DNA of 64,000 nt from Rouxiella sp. S1S-2. Lineage in GTDB: Bacteria > Pseudomonadota > Gammaproteobacteria > Enterobacterales > Enterobacteriaceae. Both the position numbers and the translations under genes were made by a program. Where the stretch lies: NCBI RefSeq assembly GCF_009208105.1, contig NZ_WFKL01000001.1, positions 4,650,001 through 4,714,000 of the forward strand. The letters run 5' to 3'. Numbering within the stretch: position 1 is the first letter of the stretch; each line of letters starts with the position of its first letter. Of this stretch, positions 27,385 through 36,493 are shown in pieces. The notes below the pieces were generated by a model. It worked only from the letters and a program-made list of their open reading frames with translations. It searched no databases and had not been told where the DNA came from.

Positions 27385-29373
27385 TTATGACGCCTGTTTA
27401 CGCAGCAGATAGATAAAGTAAGGTGCGCCGATAAAAGTCGCCAACAGCCCCGCAGGAATCTGATTCGGGAAGATAATCATTCGCCCGAGCCAGTCGGCCA
27501 GCACCATTAGCAGCCCGCCCAACAGACTGGCAACTATCCACTGCGCAATTGCCCGACGGAAACCGAGCATCCGCGCCATGTGCGGCGCCATCAGTCCAAT
27601 AAAACTTAGCGGCCCCACGGTTAGCGTGGCCAGAGCCGTCATGACTGCCGCTAAGGCCAGCAGGGTCAAGCGACTCGGGGCCAGCGCCAGCCCGACTGAG
27701 CGCCCGGTAACACTGCCCAGCGGTAAAATATTCACCCAGCGGCGGCAGAAAGGCACCCACGCCAGCAGTACCACGGTAATGATGCCGGTGCGCCATGCCT
27801 GCTCCGCCGTTACTGAATAGGTGGAGCCAGAGATCCAGGTCAGCAAACCGCCCATGCGCGGATCACCGCTGGCTAGCAACAGCGCCAATATTGTATTAAA
27901 GGCGGTACTCAGTGCTATTCCGGCCAGCAGCATGCGCTCTGGGGAAAAACGACGAACGCCGGACACCAGCATAATCACCATCAGCGTAACGGCTGCACCC
28001 AGGCTACCCGCCGGTAACAGCCAGGCAAAGGCATCGCCGGGCACCAGAAACAGCATAATGACTACACCAAATGCGGCACCAGAGCTAATGCCCAAAACTT
28101 CCGGACTCGCCATCGGGTTACCGGTAAGCTTCTGAATAATCACCCCCGAAGAGGCCAGCATCACGCCCGCAGCCAGTGCGGCAAAAACTCTCGGCGTACG
28201 CCACGGCAGCAGTAAATCAAGCTGATGCCCCATCGACCACTGCCAGCCGTGCGCGTCACGGCCAAAGCACAGCGCTAGCGCCATTCCCGCCAGCAGCAGC
28301 ACGCTCGCCAAACTCGTCCAACGCAGCAGATGATGGCGCTCTTTAGGCACGTGGTCGCCAATATTCATCGGTGGCGGCACCGCGCTATTTCGCAGGCGCG
28401 GCAGCAACCACAGTAAAATCGGTGCCCCCACCAGCGCGGTGGCCGCCCCCGTAGACACTTCTAACCAGACTTGTGCCAGCCACAGAACAATCTGATCGGT
28501 GAACCACAGCAGCAGTGCGCCGATAATGGGGGCCAGGATCAGCCGTGATTTCAATCGTCGTGCGCCGAGAATCTTGGCCAGTAGCGGCGCAAACAGGCCG
28601 ATAAAGCCGATTATTCCCACCGCATTCACCAGTTGCGCACTCATCACTATCGCCAGCGCCAGCACGGTAAAGCGCGCGACCGAGAGTCCCAGTCCAAGAT
28701 TTTTGGCAACGCCGTCGTCCAGACCGAGCAGCGTCATCGGGCGCTGCAGCATAAACGCCAGCAGCCAGACAACGACCACTCTGGGCAACAGAAAACGGGC
28801 TGTGTGCCAGTCCTGCTGATTTAAAGAGCCGGTGCTCCAGATATACAGGCTTTGCAACTGCTGATAGTTAAATAGCCCAAGCAGGCTGCTCACTGCGCCG
28901 CAGTAAAGTCCCAACACCAAACCGGCGAGGACAAGCGTTACCGGTGACATTCTCTTGCCCCAAGCGACCCCAAATACCACCAGCCCTACCACTACTGCGC
29001 CAATCATGGCAGCAAATTGCTGGGTAATTTGTCCGCCCGGCAGGCTCCATAGCGTCGCCACCGTCAGGCCAAGTTGCGCGCCGGCGGAAACACCGAGTGT
29101 AGAAGGTTCGGCAAGCGGATTGCGCAACACCTGCTGAAACAGTAGCCCGACTAGCCCAAGACCCGCACCGGCCAGCAGCGCCACGGCCGAACGTGGCAGC
29201 AGGCTGTAGTGAAACAACATCTGGCGCACGTCGTCGATATTGGGATGCCAAAAAGCTTCACGCCACAGCGCCAACGGAAGTTGATGTTGCAGGTTATACA
29301 GATTTAGCAGAACGCAGATAACCGCAAGAGAAATAAGCAGGGCCAGCGTTTGGCTGACTGAACGGCGATTCAT
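27385..29373 (-). CDS. fhuB: Ferrichrome ABC importer permease FhuB
   Basis: FhuB is the double-length FecCD-type inner-membrane permease that moves iron(III)-hydroxamates into the cytoplasm with FhuC and FhuD. I chose the ATG at 29373 (MNRRSVSQT, 662 residues, close to K-12 FhuB) because its ATGA overlaps the fhuD stop; the longer frame adds 17 residues inside fhuD. The two homologous halves each carry a GLxGLxFQQVLRNPLAEP or QKLTGNPMASPEVLGIS motif, with about ten membrane helices per half. It is the last gene of the fhu operon. Confidence 0.96.
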   Translation of the reverse strand: MNRRSVSQTLALLISLAVICVLLNLYNLQHQLPLALWREAFWHPNIDDVRQMLFHYSLLPRSAVALLAGAGLGLVGLLFQQVLRNPLAEPSTLGVSAGAQLGLTVATLWSLPGGQITQQFAAMIGAVVVGLVVFGVAWGKRMSPVTLVLAGLVLGLYCGAVSSLLGLFNYQQLQSLYIWSTGSLNQQDWHTARFLLPRVVVVWLLAFMLQRPMTLLGLDDGVAKNLGLGLSVARFTVLALAIVMSAQLVNAVGIIGFIGLFAPLLAKILGARRLKSRLILAPIIGALLLWFTDQIVLWLAQVWLEVSTGAATALVGAPILLWLLPRLRNSAVPPPMNIGDHVPKERHHLLRWTSLASVLLLAGMALALCFGRDAHGWQWSMGHQLDLLLPWRTPRVFAALAAGVMLASSGVIIQKLTGNPMASPEVLGISSGAAFGVVIMLFLVPGDAFAWLLPAGSLGAAVTLMVIMLVSGVRRFSPERMLLAGIALSTAFNTILALLLASGDPRMGGLLTWISGSTYSVTAEQAWRTGIITVVLLAWVPFCRRWVNILPLGSVTGRSVGLALAPSRLTLLALAAVMTALATLTVGPLSFIGLMAPHMARMLGFRRAIAQWIVASLLGGLLMVLADWLGRMIIFPNQIPAGLLATFIGAPYFIYLLRKQAS

Positions 29374-30281
29374 ACAGGCTTCCCAAGCGTGGTCGATAAA
29401 ATATGACAAAAGCGCATGGCGCAAAACGTCGCGCCATAAAACCAGACGGCGGGCACTACGCTGAGCTGATCCTCACGCACAAACGGCAGCGACTGCCACA
29501 GCGGTGTTTTGGAAACTTCGGCCATCAGTGCTTCACTGCCGTGATTAAAACAGAGTGCACGGGCGTGTTTGATGGACGCCAGCCGTTCAATGCCTACCGT
29601 TGCACTTCCCCAAAAGTTTTTCTCGCCGTTCCAGGCGTTGGTGAGTCCGACGTCGGTCAGCACTTCCTGCAGCAGGCTGCCTTCACCAAAAACCAGCACG
29701 TGGCGTTTATCGAGGAAAGAAAACAACAACACCGGCTGGTCCGCGACGGACTTAACGCTGTCGCGCGTTTGCGCCAAAACTTGCTGATATTGTTGTAAAT
29801 GTTGAGCGGCTCGTGTTTGCAGGCCAAGATATTCTGCCAGCTTGTGGAGCGATCGAATCGCCTGCTGCAACGGTTGACCACTGCCGTCGTTGGCGGTAAC
29901 GGTCAGCACCGGGCTAATGGGCTCGAGCTGGCTGGCTTTCGGGCCATAGCCTTGAGAGATAAGAATAAGTGACGGCTTCATCTGCTGCATCAATTCAAGA
30001 TTCGGCGCAGTGCGCTGGCCGACTTCAATCACCGAAGGAGCCAGCCTGGGCTCTTCAACCCACAAATTATAATTGCGAATATCCGCGACGCCCATTGGCA
30101 TCACGCCCAGCGCGATAAGCAACTCGGCGGGCAGCCATTCCAGGGCAATAATGCGAGTCAGGTCTATAGCCGTATTTTTGGCCGCAACCTGAGAACTCAA
30201 TACGGGGAGTGCTGAAACCAGCGGCGCCATCGCCATCGCCTGCAGCAGGCGACGGCGGGTCAAATCGGGAATATTACGCAT
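29370..30281 (-). CDS. fhuD: Periplasmic hydroxamate siderophore-binding protein FhuD
   Basis: FhuD binds ferrichrome-type siderophores in the periplasm and passes them to FhuBC. The 303-residue precursor has a twin-arginine leader (TRRRLLQAMAMAPLVSALPV), as K-12 FhuD does. The mature helical-backbone binding protein follows with RIIALEWLPAELLIALGVMP. Its start overlaps the fhuC stop by one base and its stop overlaps fhuB by four, so the three genes are translationally coupled. Confidence 0.94.
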   Translation of the reverse strand: MRNIPDLTRRRLLQAMAMAPLVSALPVLSSQVAAKNTAIDLTRIIALEWLPAELLIALGVMPMGVADIRNYNLWVEEPRLAPSVIEVGQRTAPNLELMQQMKPSLILISQGYGPKASQLEPISPVLTVTANDGSGQPLQQAIRSLHKLAEYLGLQTRAAQHLQQYQQVLAQTRDSVKSVADQPVLLFSFLDKRHVLVFGEGSLLQEVLTDVGLTNAWNGEKNFWGSATVGIERLASIKHARALCFNHGSEALMAEVSKTPLWQSLPFVREDQLSVVPAVWFYGATFCAMRFCHILSTTLGKPV

Positions 30282-31093
30282 TAGTATACAAAGCTTACCG
30301 GCGCCCCACCCGCAGGATGAGGCAAAATGCCCATAGGAATGCCGTAGACTTTCTCGAGAACATCGCCCTGCATCATCTGCTCAGGGTTGCCTTCGGCAAT
30401 CATTTCTCCCGCGCGTAACGCCACCAGGCGATCGCAGTAACGGGCGGCCATATTGATGTCATGCAGCACGGCAATAACCGTCAACCCTTTCTGGTGACTC
30501 AATCGCTGGATAAGCGCCAGCACGTCAACCTGATGGGCAATATCCAGTGCAGAGGTGGGTTCGTCGAGCAAAAGACAGCGACTGTCTTGTGCCACCATCA
30601 TCGCCAGCCACGCGCGCTGACGTTCGCCGCCGGAAAGGCTATCGACCAGACGTTGGGCAAAGGGCTGAAGGCCCACCAACTCAATGGCTTCTTCCACTTT
30701 TTCACGATCATGCAGTCGAAAACGCCCCAGCGCGCCGTGCCACGGATAGCGACCAATCGCCACCAGTTCGTGAACCGTCATGCCTTCCGCCGCCGGCAAC
30801 TGCTGGGGGAGATAAGCAACCTGACGCGCAAAGGCTTTGCTCTCCCACTGATCGACCGGTTTCTCGTTAAGCAGCACTTTGCCCGATGAGGCTGGCTGAT
30901 GGCGACCGAGCATTTTAAGCAGCGTGGATTTACCCGATCCGTTATGGCCGATCAATCCACACACTTTTCCCTGTGGGAAGGTGAGCGAAAGAGGGGCTAA
31001 TAGCGTGAGCCCGGGCACGGTAAAACTCACCTGATCCAAACGATAAATGCTGTCTTCAAGCGTCTGCTGCTGTGCTACGTGGGCAGTTTTCAT
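30281..31093 (-). CDS. fhuC: Ferrichrome ABC importer ATPase FhuC
   Basis: FhuC energises siderophore import. The 270 residues show Walker A GHNGSGKST, Q-loop YLPQQLPAA, signature LSGGERQRAWLAMM, Walker B CLLLDEPTSALD and the switch His of VIAVLHDINMA. It follows fhuA after 71 bp that contain a hairpin, and overlaps fhuD by one base. Confidence 0.96.
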   Translation of the reverse strand: MKTAHVAQQQTLEDSIYRLDQVSFTVPGLTLLAPLSLTFPQGKVCGLIGHNGSGKSTLLKMLGRHQPASSGKVLLNEKPVDQWESKAFARQVAYLPQQLPAAEGMTVHELVAIGRYPWHGALGRFRLHDREKVEEAIELVGLQPFAQRLVDSLSGGERQRAWLAMMVAQDSRCLLLDEPTSALDIAHQVDVLALIQRLSHQKGLTVIAVLHDINMAARYCDRLVALRAGEMIAEGNPEQMMQGDVLEKVYGIPMGILPHPAGGAPVSFVY

Positions 31094-31112
31094 AATGGCC
31101 TATCGTTAAGTT

Positions 31113-31142
31113 AGCCGGGTACAGTGTGGCACTGTGCCCGGC
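31113..31142. other. Stable hairpin in the fhuA-fhuC gap
   Basis: AGCCGGG-T-ACAGTG (31113 onward) pairs with CACTGT-G-CCCGGCT around a short loop. On the reverse strand it lacks a T-run. It probably acts as a partial attenuator or 3' stabiliser, allowing more receptor (fhuA) than transporter mRNA. Confidence 0.55.
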
Positions 31143-31164
31143 TATTTTAGCAAGGAATAACCGG

Positions 31165-33387
31165 TTAGAAGCGGAAGGTTGCCGTCGCGACTATCTGACG
31201 ATCGGTGCCCCAGTAGCAGGCATAATCGCGATAGCAACTGGCAACGTACTCGCGGTTAAACAGGTTGTTAATGTTGACGCCGACGGAAGAGCCCGGCAGT
31301 CCAACACGTGCCAGATCGTATTTAACCAACGCATCAACAAGGGCATAGCTCGCCACGTTGAACGGCTTGTTATTGTCTTCACCGGTGGTGTAGAAGCTGG
31401 ACGTCGCCCCTACGTAACGCACGCCGGAACCTACGGTCAGGCCGCTAAGTGCCGACTCGTGGAAAGTATAATCGGCCCACAGCGAGGCCATGTTGCGCGG
31501 CACTTCCACCGGGCGCTGGCCCTGATAGTGGGTGTCGTGCGTATATTTCGCATCGGTAAAGGTATAGGAAGCGATGACGTTAATATTGGCATTAACGGCG
31601 GCTTTTGCCTCTAGCTCCACGCCGCGCGAGCGGATGACGCCAGACTGAACGCTGAAATTGGTGTTAGCCGGGTCAACCGTCAGATTGTTGTCTTTGGTGA
31701 GCTGATACACCGCCGCCGTCAGGCTAATGGGGCGATCATCAGGAATATATTTCAGACCGGCTTCATACTGCTTGCCAATCGACGGCTTGAACGGCTGAGC
31801 AGTTACCGTTGCGCCAGGCGTGGGCTCAAACGACTCGCTGTAGCTAAAGTACGGTGAAATACCATTATCAAACAGATAGTTGAGACCGCCGCGCCAGGTA
31901 ATGTGGTGGTCTTTAATGGCTGCCGTCGTATTGCTGCTGCGGGTCAGCGTTGAGGTTTTTGCGATGTCATAGCGCGCACCGGTAGTCAGGATCCAATGAT
32001 TCCACTCAGCCTGATCCTGCACATACAGGCCGGTCTGCTCCTGACGATTTAACACGTTGTACAGGAAACCGCCCTTCGCATCCGAATTGTTGTAGTCAGG
32101 ATGGGTCAGGCTGAGGTTGTTGGCAGAACCATAGTCGGCATCAATGCTGTTGCTCATTCGCATATAATCGACACCCATCAACAGGGTGTGATCGACCGCG
32201 GCGGTCGAGAATTTGGCCTGCGCCTGGGTATCAACATCGAAGTTGTTCAGCTTCTCGGAAGAGACCACATAACCCCGGCTAATTTGCGCCGGTGCCACGT
32301 ATCCGGTGTCATAGATGCCAGTATATTTACTGTCAATTTTGGTGTAACGCAGGTTCTGACGCACGGTCCAGGTATCATTAAACTCATGATCGAAGCTGTA
32401 ACCCACCATTTTTTGATTACGCGACAGTCGGCTATTGCCGTCTCCATCATTAAAATCGGTCGGAAGCTTATGCGGTTTACCATTGGCATCGTAGAAAGGC
32501 ACAACGGTACCCTGACGCGGCATCCAGCCGTAGAAGCCTGAGTCTGGGTCATCCTGGAAATTACTCAGGAAGGTGAAATTGGTTTTATCATCCGGATGCC
32601 AGCTGAACGACGGGGCAATCGCGTAACGTTTCTCTTTCGCCATCACCTGCTGGGTGTTTTGGCTGTGAGCCACGCCGGTTAAGCGATAGGAATACACGCC
32701 ATCATCGTCAATGGCATCGCTGAAGTCGAAACCGGTTTGATAGAGGCTGTCTGACCCCATTTTGAACTGTATTTCACGTAATGGCTCAGTAGTCGGACGC
32801 TTGCTGACCATGGTAATCACGCCGCCCGGATTGCTCTTGCCGTATAAAACGGAAGACGGGCCGCGCAGCAGCTCAACGCGTTCGAGGAAATACGGGTCCA
32901 TCGACACTTCAGAGTAGTTGTCACCCTGCAATTTGATGCCGTCGAGATACTGATTGGTGTTTACCGAGGTAAAACCACGGATTGCCACGGCATCATACGT
33001 GCTGGAGCTGCCGCGACTGGCGAATACGCCCGGCGCATAGTTCAACGCCTCTTTTACCGTGGCAGGTTGGCGCGTATCCATCTCTTCGCGCGTTACCACC
33101 GAAATAGACTGCGGCGTTTTCACGATCGGCGTATCGGTTTTTGTGCCGGTGGCGCTATGTTTGGCAACAATCGTCGGTGCCGGTCCCCAGGCTGATTCCT
33201 GTGCAACGTTTGATGACGCATCGCCGACGACGGTGATGGTATCGCTTTTTGGCGCACTCGCTGTCGTTTCAGCCGCAAAGGCTTGAAAAACAAAGCCGGT
33301 GAGCGCGGCGGCAACGGTTAATGCAATCTTGTTACGAATGAAAGGTGCTAAGCAGTTATTCACAGACGGAGTGCGCATATAAGCCAT
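31165..33387 (-). CDS. fhuA: TonB-dependent ferrichrome receptor FhuA
   Basis: FhuA is the outer-membrane 22-strand barrel with plug domain that imports ferric hydroxamates using TonB energy, and in relatives it also admits phages and colicin M. The 740-residue precursor has a signal peptide (NKIALTVAAALTGFVFQAFA, cut at about residue 38). A TonB box DTITVVG and a plug domain follow (TPQSISVVTREEMDTRQ, LLRGPSSVLYGKSNPGG). The barrel ends in the aromatic terminus ATFRF, as required for insertion. Position next to fhuCDB supports fhuA over other siderophore receptors. A Fur box lies 39 bp upstream of the start. The ATG at 33378 is an alternative start. Confidence 0.9.
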   Translation of the reverse strand: MAYMRTPSVNNCLAPFIRNKIALTVAAALTGFVFQAFAAETTASAPKSDTITVVGDASSNVAQESAWGPAPTIVAKHSATGTKTDTPIVKTPQSISVVTREEMDTRQPATVKEALNYAPGVFASRGSSSTYDAVAIRGFTSVNTNQYLDGIKLQGDNYSEVSMDPYFLERVELLRGPSSVLYGKSNPGGVITMVSKRPTTEPLREIQFKMGSDSLYQTGFDFSDAIDDDGVYSYRLTGVAHSQNTQQVMAKEKRYAIAPSFSWHPDDKTNFTFLSNFQDDPDSGFYGWMPRQGTVVPFYDANGKPHKLPTDFNDGDGNSRLSRNQKMVGYSFDHEFNDTWTVRQNLRYTKIDSKYTGIYDTGYVAPAQISRGYVVSSEKLNNFDVDTQAQAKFSTAAVDHTLLMGVDYMRMSNSIDADYGSANNLSLTHPDYNNSDAKGGFLYNVLNRQEQTGLYVQDQAEWNHWILTTGARYDIAKTSTLTRSSNTTAAIKDHHITWRGGLNYLFDNGISPYFSYSESFEPTPGATVTAQPFKPSIGKQYEAGLKYIPDDRPISLTAAVYQLTKDNNLTVDPANTNFSVQSGVIRSRGVELEAKAAVNANINVIASYTFTDAKYTHDTHYQGQRPVEVPRNMASLWADYTFHESALSGLTVGSGVRYVGATSSFYTTGEDNNKPFNVASYALVDALVKYDLARVGLPGSSVGVNINNLFNREYVASCYRDYACYWGTDRQIVATATFRF

Positions 33388-33425
33388 TGGATAATCCCGG
33401 GAGACATTGAAATAGGAATGAAAAC

Positions 33426-33444
33426 GATAATTATTATTATAACG
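33426..33444. promoter_or_regulatory. Fur box upstream of fhuA
   Basis: GATAATTATTATTATAACG agrees with the 19-bp Fur consensus at 13 positions and with the GATAAT hexamer model. It lies 39 bp before the fhuA start, where it would block the promoter under iron-replete conditions. Confidence 0.7.
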
Positions 33445-33589
33445 ATCGCATGATATGCGTAAGTGTCAGGAAACTGCAAGGGCATTTACCTTTTGCACTA
33501 ACTGAGCGACATTTAGGTAACCATGCATTGTTTATGGTCAATTAACCGGTAGAAAGCTGATGAATAAAGGGCTGCGCGGAGGGGAGGAA

Positions 33590-33624
33590 AAATAAAAAAA
33601 AAGCGCGATATCAATCGCGCTTTG
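33590..33624 (-). terminator. Intrinsic terminator of mrcB
   Basis: AAGCGCGAT-ATCA-ATCGCGCTT is followed on the reverse strand by a long T-run (from AATAAAAAAAAA). It closes the mrcB transcript. Confidence 0.9.
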
Positions 33625-33675
33625 TTTATTGGGCATTTGCCACAATGGATAAGGTCTAAAATAGCCGTGTCAGGC

Positions 33676-36309
33676 CTATTTGGAGCCGAACATGTCTTTT
33701 ATCCATCCTGCTACACCGTTACTGTCCTTTTTCTCGTCCTGAGGCTGCTGCTGCGGCTGACCCTGTTGCTGTGGCTGCTGCTGCGGATGCTGCTGCTGGA
33801 AAAGTTGCTGCTGCTGTTGCTGCTGTTGATAGGCAGCCGCCTGTGAAGCCTGGCACAGCTTTTGGGCATCGTCGGTCCACACAGGAATAGTGCGCAGGCC
33901 ACCGCCGGTCAGTAATCCTCCTCCGTTATTACAGATGAAGTTACCGCTGTCATCAATATTCATCATGCTGACATCATCTGGCACCTGAAGGTCGAGCGGC
34001 ATCGGGGTAATATTGCCCAGATAGCGGCTGTACAGCGCCAATGCACCGGTTGAACCCCACAGTTTAGAAGGCCCGTTGTTATCGCGCCCTACCCAGGTGA
34101 TCGCCACTTGGTTACCGTCGATACCCGCAAACCAGCTGTCGCGCAGTTCGTTCGACGTCCCGGTTTTAGCTGCCAGATGCAGTTTAGGGTATTTCACTGC
34201 CAGCGCGCGCGAAGTGCCTTCAGAAACCACCTGCTGCATCGCGTAGAGTGTCAGATAAGCGGCCTCTGACGGCACCACGCGCTCTGCCTGCGGATAACTC
34301 TGATAAAGCACCGTGCCGTCTTCACCAATCACCGAACGCACTGCCGACAGCGGCGCCTTGTTACCGCCGCTGGCGATAGTCTGATACTCCTGCGCCACTT
34401 CCATCGGCGTGAGGGCGATGGCACCCAGCAGCATAGACGGCGTTTGATTTAACGACTCTTTAGGAATGCCCAAATTAATCAGCGTCTTGGTAATGTTATC
34501 AAGGCCGACGGCCATACCGAGATTCACCGTTGGCACGTTCATGGAACGGGCCAGGGCATCAACCAGCAGGACCTGACCGCGGAACTGATTATCGTCATTG
34601 TGCGGCGACCAGGTTTGTCCGTTCGACAGCTTAATAGACAGCGGCTGGTCGGACAGTACCGTGTTTAAACGGTATTTATTCGGGTCACTCAGCGCGGTCA
34701 TGTAGGTCGCTGGCTTAGCCAGTGAACCGACCTGACGACGAGCCTGCATCGCACGGTTAAATCCGGCAAACTGTGTTTCGGCCCCGCCCACCATGGCACG
34801 CACTTCACCGGTGTAACGGTCAACAATCACCATTGCCGTTTCAATATCGTTGAAGCCGCTTTTCTTGCGTAGCAGAGGAATTCCCTCTTCTACTGCTTTT
34901 TCTGCGCCGTCCTGAGCAATCGGGTCCAGCGTGGTGAAAATTTTCACGCCAGACATCGAGGTGATTTTATCACCCAGTTTTTGCTGCAGCTCCTGACGAA
35001 CCATCTGCATAAAGGCAGGCTGCGGAGAAATCACCCCACCTTTAGGCTGCACGCCCAGAGGACGCGCACTGAGCATGTCATACAGCTCCTGGTCGATAAT
35101 GCCCTGCTGCTGCAGAAGGCGCAGCACAAGGTTGCGGCGTTCAAGCGCCAGCTTCGGGTTACGCCACGGGTTATACAATGACGCACCTTTAACCATGCCG
35201 ACCAACAGCGCCTGCTGGTCAAGGCTCAGCTCGTCAACCGGACGACCGAAGTAGTAAAGGCTAGCCAGCGGGAAGCCGCGTATCTGATCCGAGCCACTCT
35301 GCCCTAAATAAACTTCGTTCAGGTAGAGTTCGAGAATACGGTCCTTGCTGTATCGGCCGTCCATCAGAATCGCCATGTAGGCTTCACGCGCTTTACGCCA
35401 CAGCGTGCGCTGATTGGTCAGGAACAGGTTTTTAACCAGCTGCTGAGTTAGCGTACTCCCGCCTTGCACCGCGTGTCCGGCGGTAACGTTGGCGAGGAAA
35501 GCACGACCAATTGAATAAGGACTGATGCCGTCGTGCTCATAGAAATGACGGTCTTCGGTAGCAATCAGCGTCTGCACCAGCAGGTCCGGGAAGCCGGCGC
35601 GCGGCACAAACAGGCGCTGTTCACCGTTAGGCGACTGCAACATGGTTATCAAACGCGGATCGAGGCGGAAAATCCCGAAGTCACGGTTGTTATCCATGTT
35701 TTTGATTTCTGAAAGCTCATTGCCTTTGAAAATCAGGCGGGCATTAATCTGCCCCTCTTTGCCGTCCGGGAAGTCGAAAGGACGACGCAGCAGGTCGATA
35801 TTGCCGGCTTTAACGCTGAATTCGCCCGGGCGCGTAATGCGCGTCACCTGACGATACTGCGTACCGACAAGCAGATTGATCATCTCTTTTTGGGTATAAG
35901 GCGAACCCGGCTCCAGCGTGACCATGCGGCCATACACGGCGGCAGGCAATTGCCAGACTTTACCGTCGATGCGTCCACGGATCTCGGAGTCGAGATAGAC
36001 GCCGTAGGCCGCCATCAGTACGACGAAAATGATAAACAGCTTAATCAATAGACCAAGCCAGCGGCGTTTTTTACGCGGTTTTTTGCTGGTGGCTCCCTTG
36101 CCCGACTTGGCGGTCTTACGGGTCATGCGCGACTCCTGAGGTGCTGCATTGCGACTATCGTCATCATCTTCTTGCTCATCATCGCCCTGATAGACGTAGC
36201 GCGTGTCTTCGTCGTCGTCGCGACTGCGACGCGCAGGACGTCCGCGTTTAGGCTTGGGGGGTGACGGTTTGCCTTTTCGGCCAATCGGCTCGCGATCATC
36301 GCCAGACAT
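33676..36309 (-). CDS. mrcB: Bifunctional penicillin-binding protein 1B
   Basis: PBP1B polymerises and crosslinks peptidoglycan in the periplasm. The 877 residues comprise a charged cytoplasmic tail (1-82), one membrane helix (about 83-105) and a UB2H domain that binds LpoB. The glycosyltransferase domain has catalytic Glu252 ([11 protein letters not shown]) and [10 protein letters not shown]. The transpeptidase domain has Ser528-x-x-Lys531 (SLAK), S588MN590 and K714TG. The C-terminal tail after about residue 820 is unusually Gln-rich (eight- and three-residue runs, about 30 Gln), making the protein some 30 residues longer than K-12 PBP1B. The order fhuA-mrcB-hrpB is as in K-12. Confidence 0.97.
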   Translation of the reverse strand: MSGDDREPIGRKGKPSPPKPKRGRPARRSRDDDEDTRYVYQGDDEQEDDDDSRNAAPQESRMTRKTAKSGKGATSKKPRKKRRWLGLLIKLFIIFVVLMAAYGVYLDSEIRGRIDGKVWQLPAAVYGRMVTLEPGSPYTQKEMINLLVGTQYRQVTRITRPGEFSVKAGNIDLLRRPFDFPDGKEGQINARLIFKGNELSEIKNMDNNRDFGIFRLDPRLITMLQSPNGEQRLFVPRAGFPDLLVQTLIATEDRHFYEHDGISPYSIGRAFLANVTAGHAVQGGSTLTQQLVKNLFLTNQRTLWRKAREAYMAILMDGRYSKDRILELYLNEVYLGQSGSDQIRGFPLASLYYFGRPVDELSLDQQALLVGMVKGASLYNPWRNPKLALERRNLVLRLLQQQGIIDQELYDMLSARPLGVQPKGGVISPQPAFMQMVRQELQQKLGDKITSMSGVKIFTTLDPIAQDGAEKAVEEGIPLLRKKSGFNDIETAMVIVDRYTGEVRAMVGGAETQFAGFNRAMQARRQVGSLAKPATYMTALSDPNKYRLNTVLSDQPLSIKLSNGQTWSPHNDDNQFRGQVLLVDALARSMNVPTVNLGMAVGLDNITKTLINLGIPKESLNQTPSMLLGAIALTPMEVAQEYQTIASGGNKAPLSAVRSVIGEDGTVLYQSYPQAERVVPSEAAYLTLYAMQQVVSEGTSRALAVKYPKLHLAAKTGTSNELRDSWFAGIDGNQVAITWVGRDNNGPSKLWGSTGALALYSRYLGNITPMPLDLQVPDDVSMMNIDDSGNFICNNGGGLLTGGGLRTIPVWTDDAQKLCQASQAAAYQQQQQQQQLFQQQHPQQQPQQQGQPQQQPQDEKKDSNGVAGWIKDMFGSK

Positions 36310-36493
36310 ACTTAATCTCCATCAGACCCGGCTTATAAAAAAATGCCGGATGCTATCTTTTACAATCATAAAAAACGGCAGTTATATGAAATAAACGCTT
36401 TAAAATAAGGGCTGTGTGAAACTGGCGCTTACTCTGTGCTCCGCCTTTCTCCTCGTATAGAAGAAAGGTCTGAAAATTTCCTGCGTAAATGAA

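Noticed and set aside
33737..33860. Gln-codon repeats read as a microsatellite outside a gene
   Set aside because: They are in frame inside mrcB and encode its tail.
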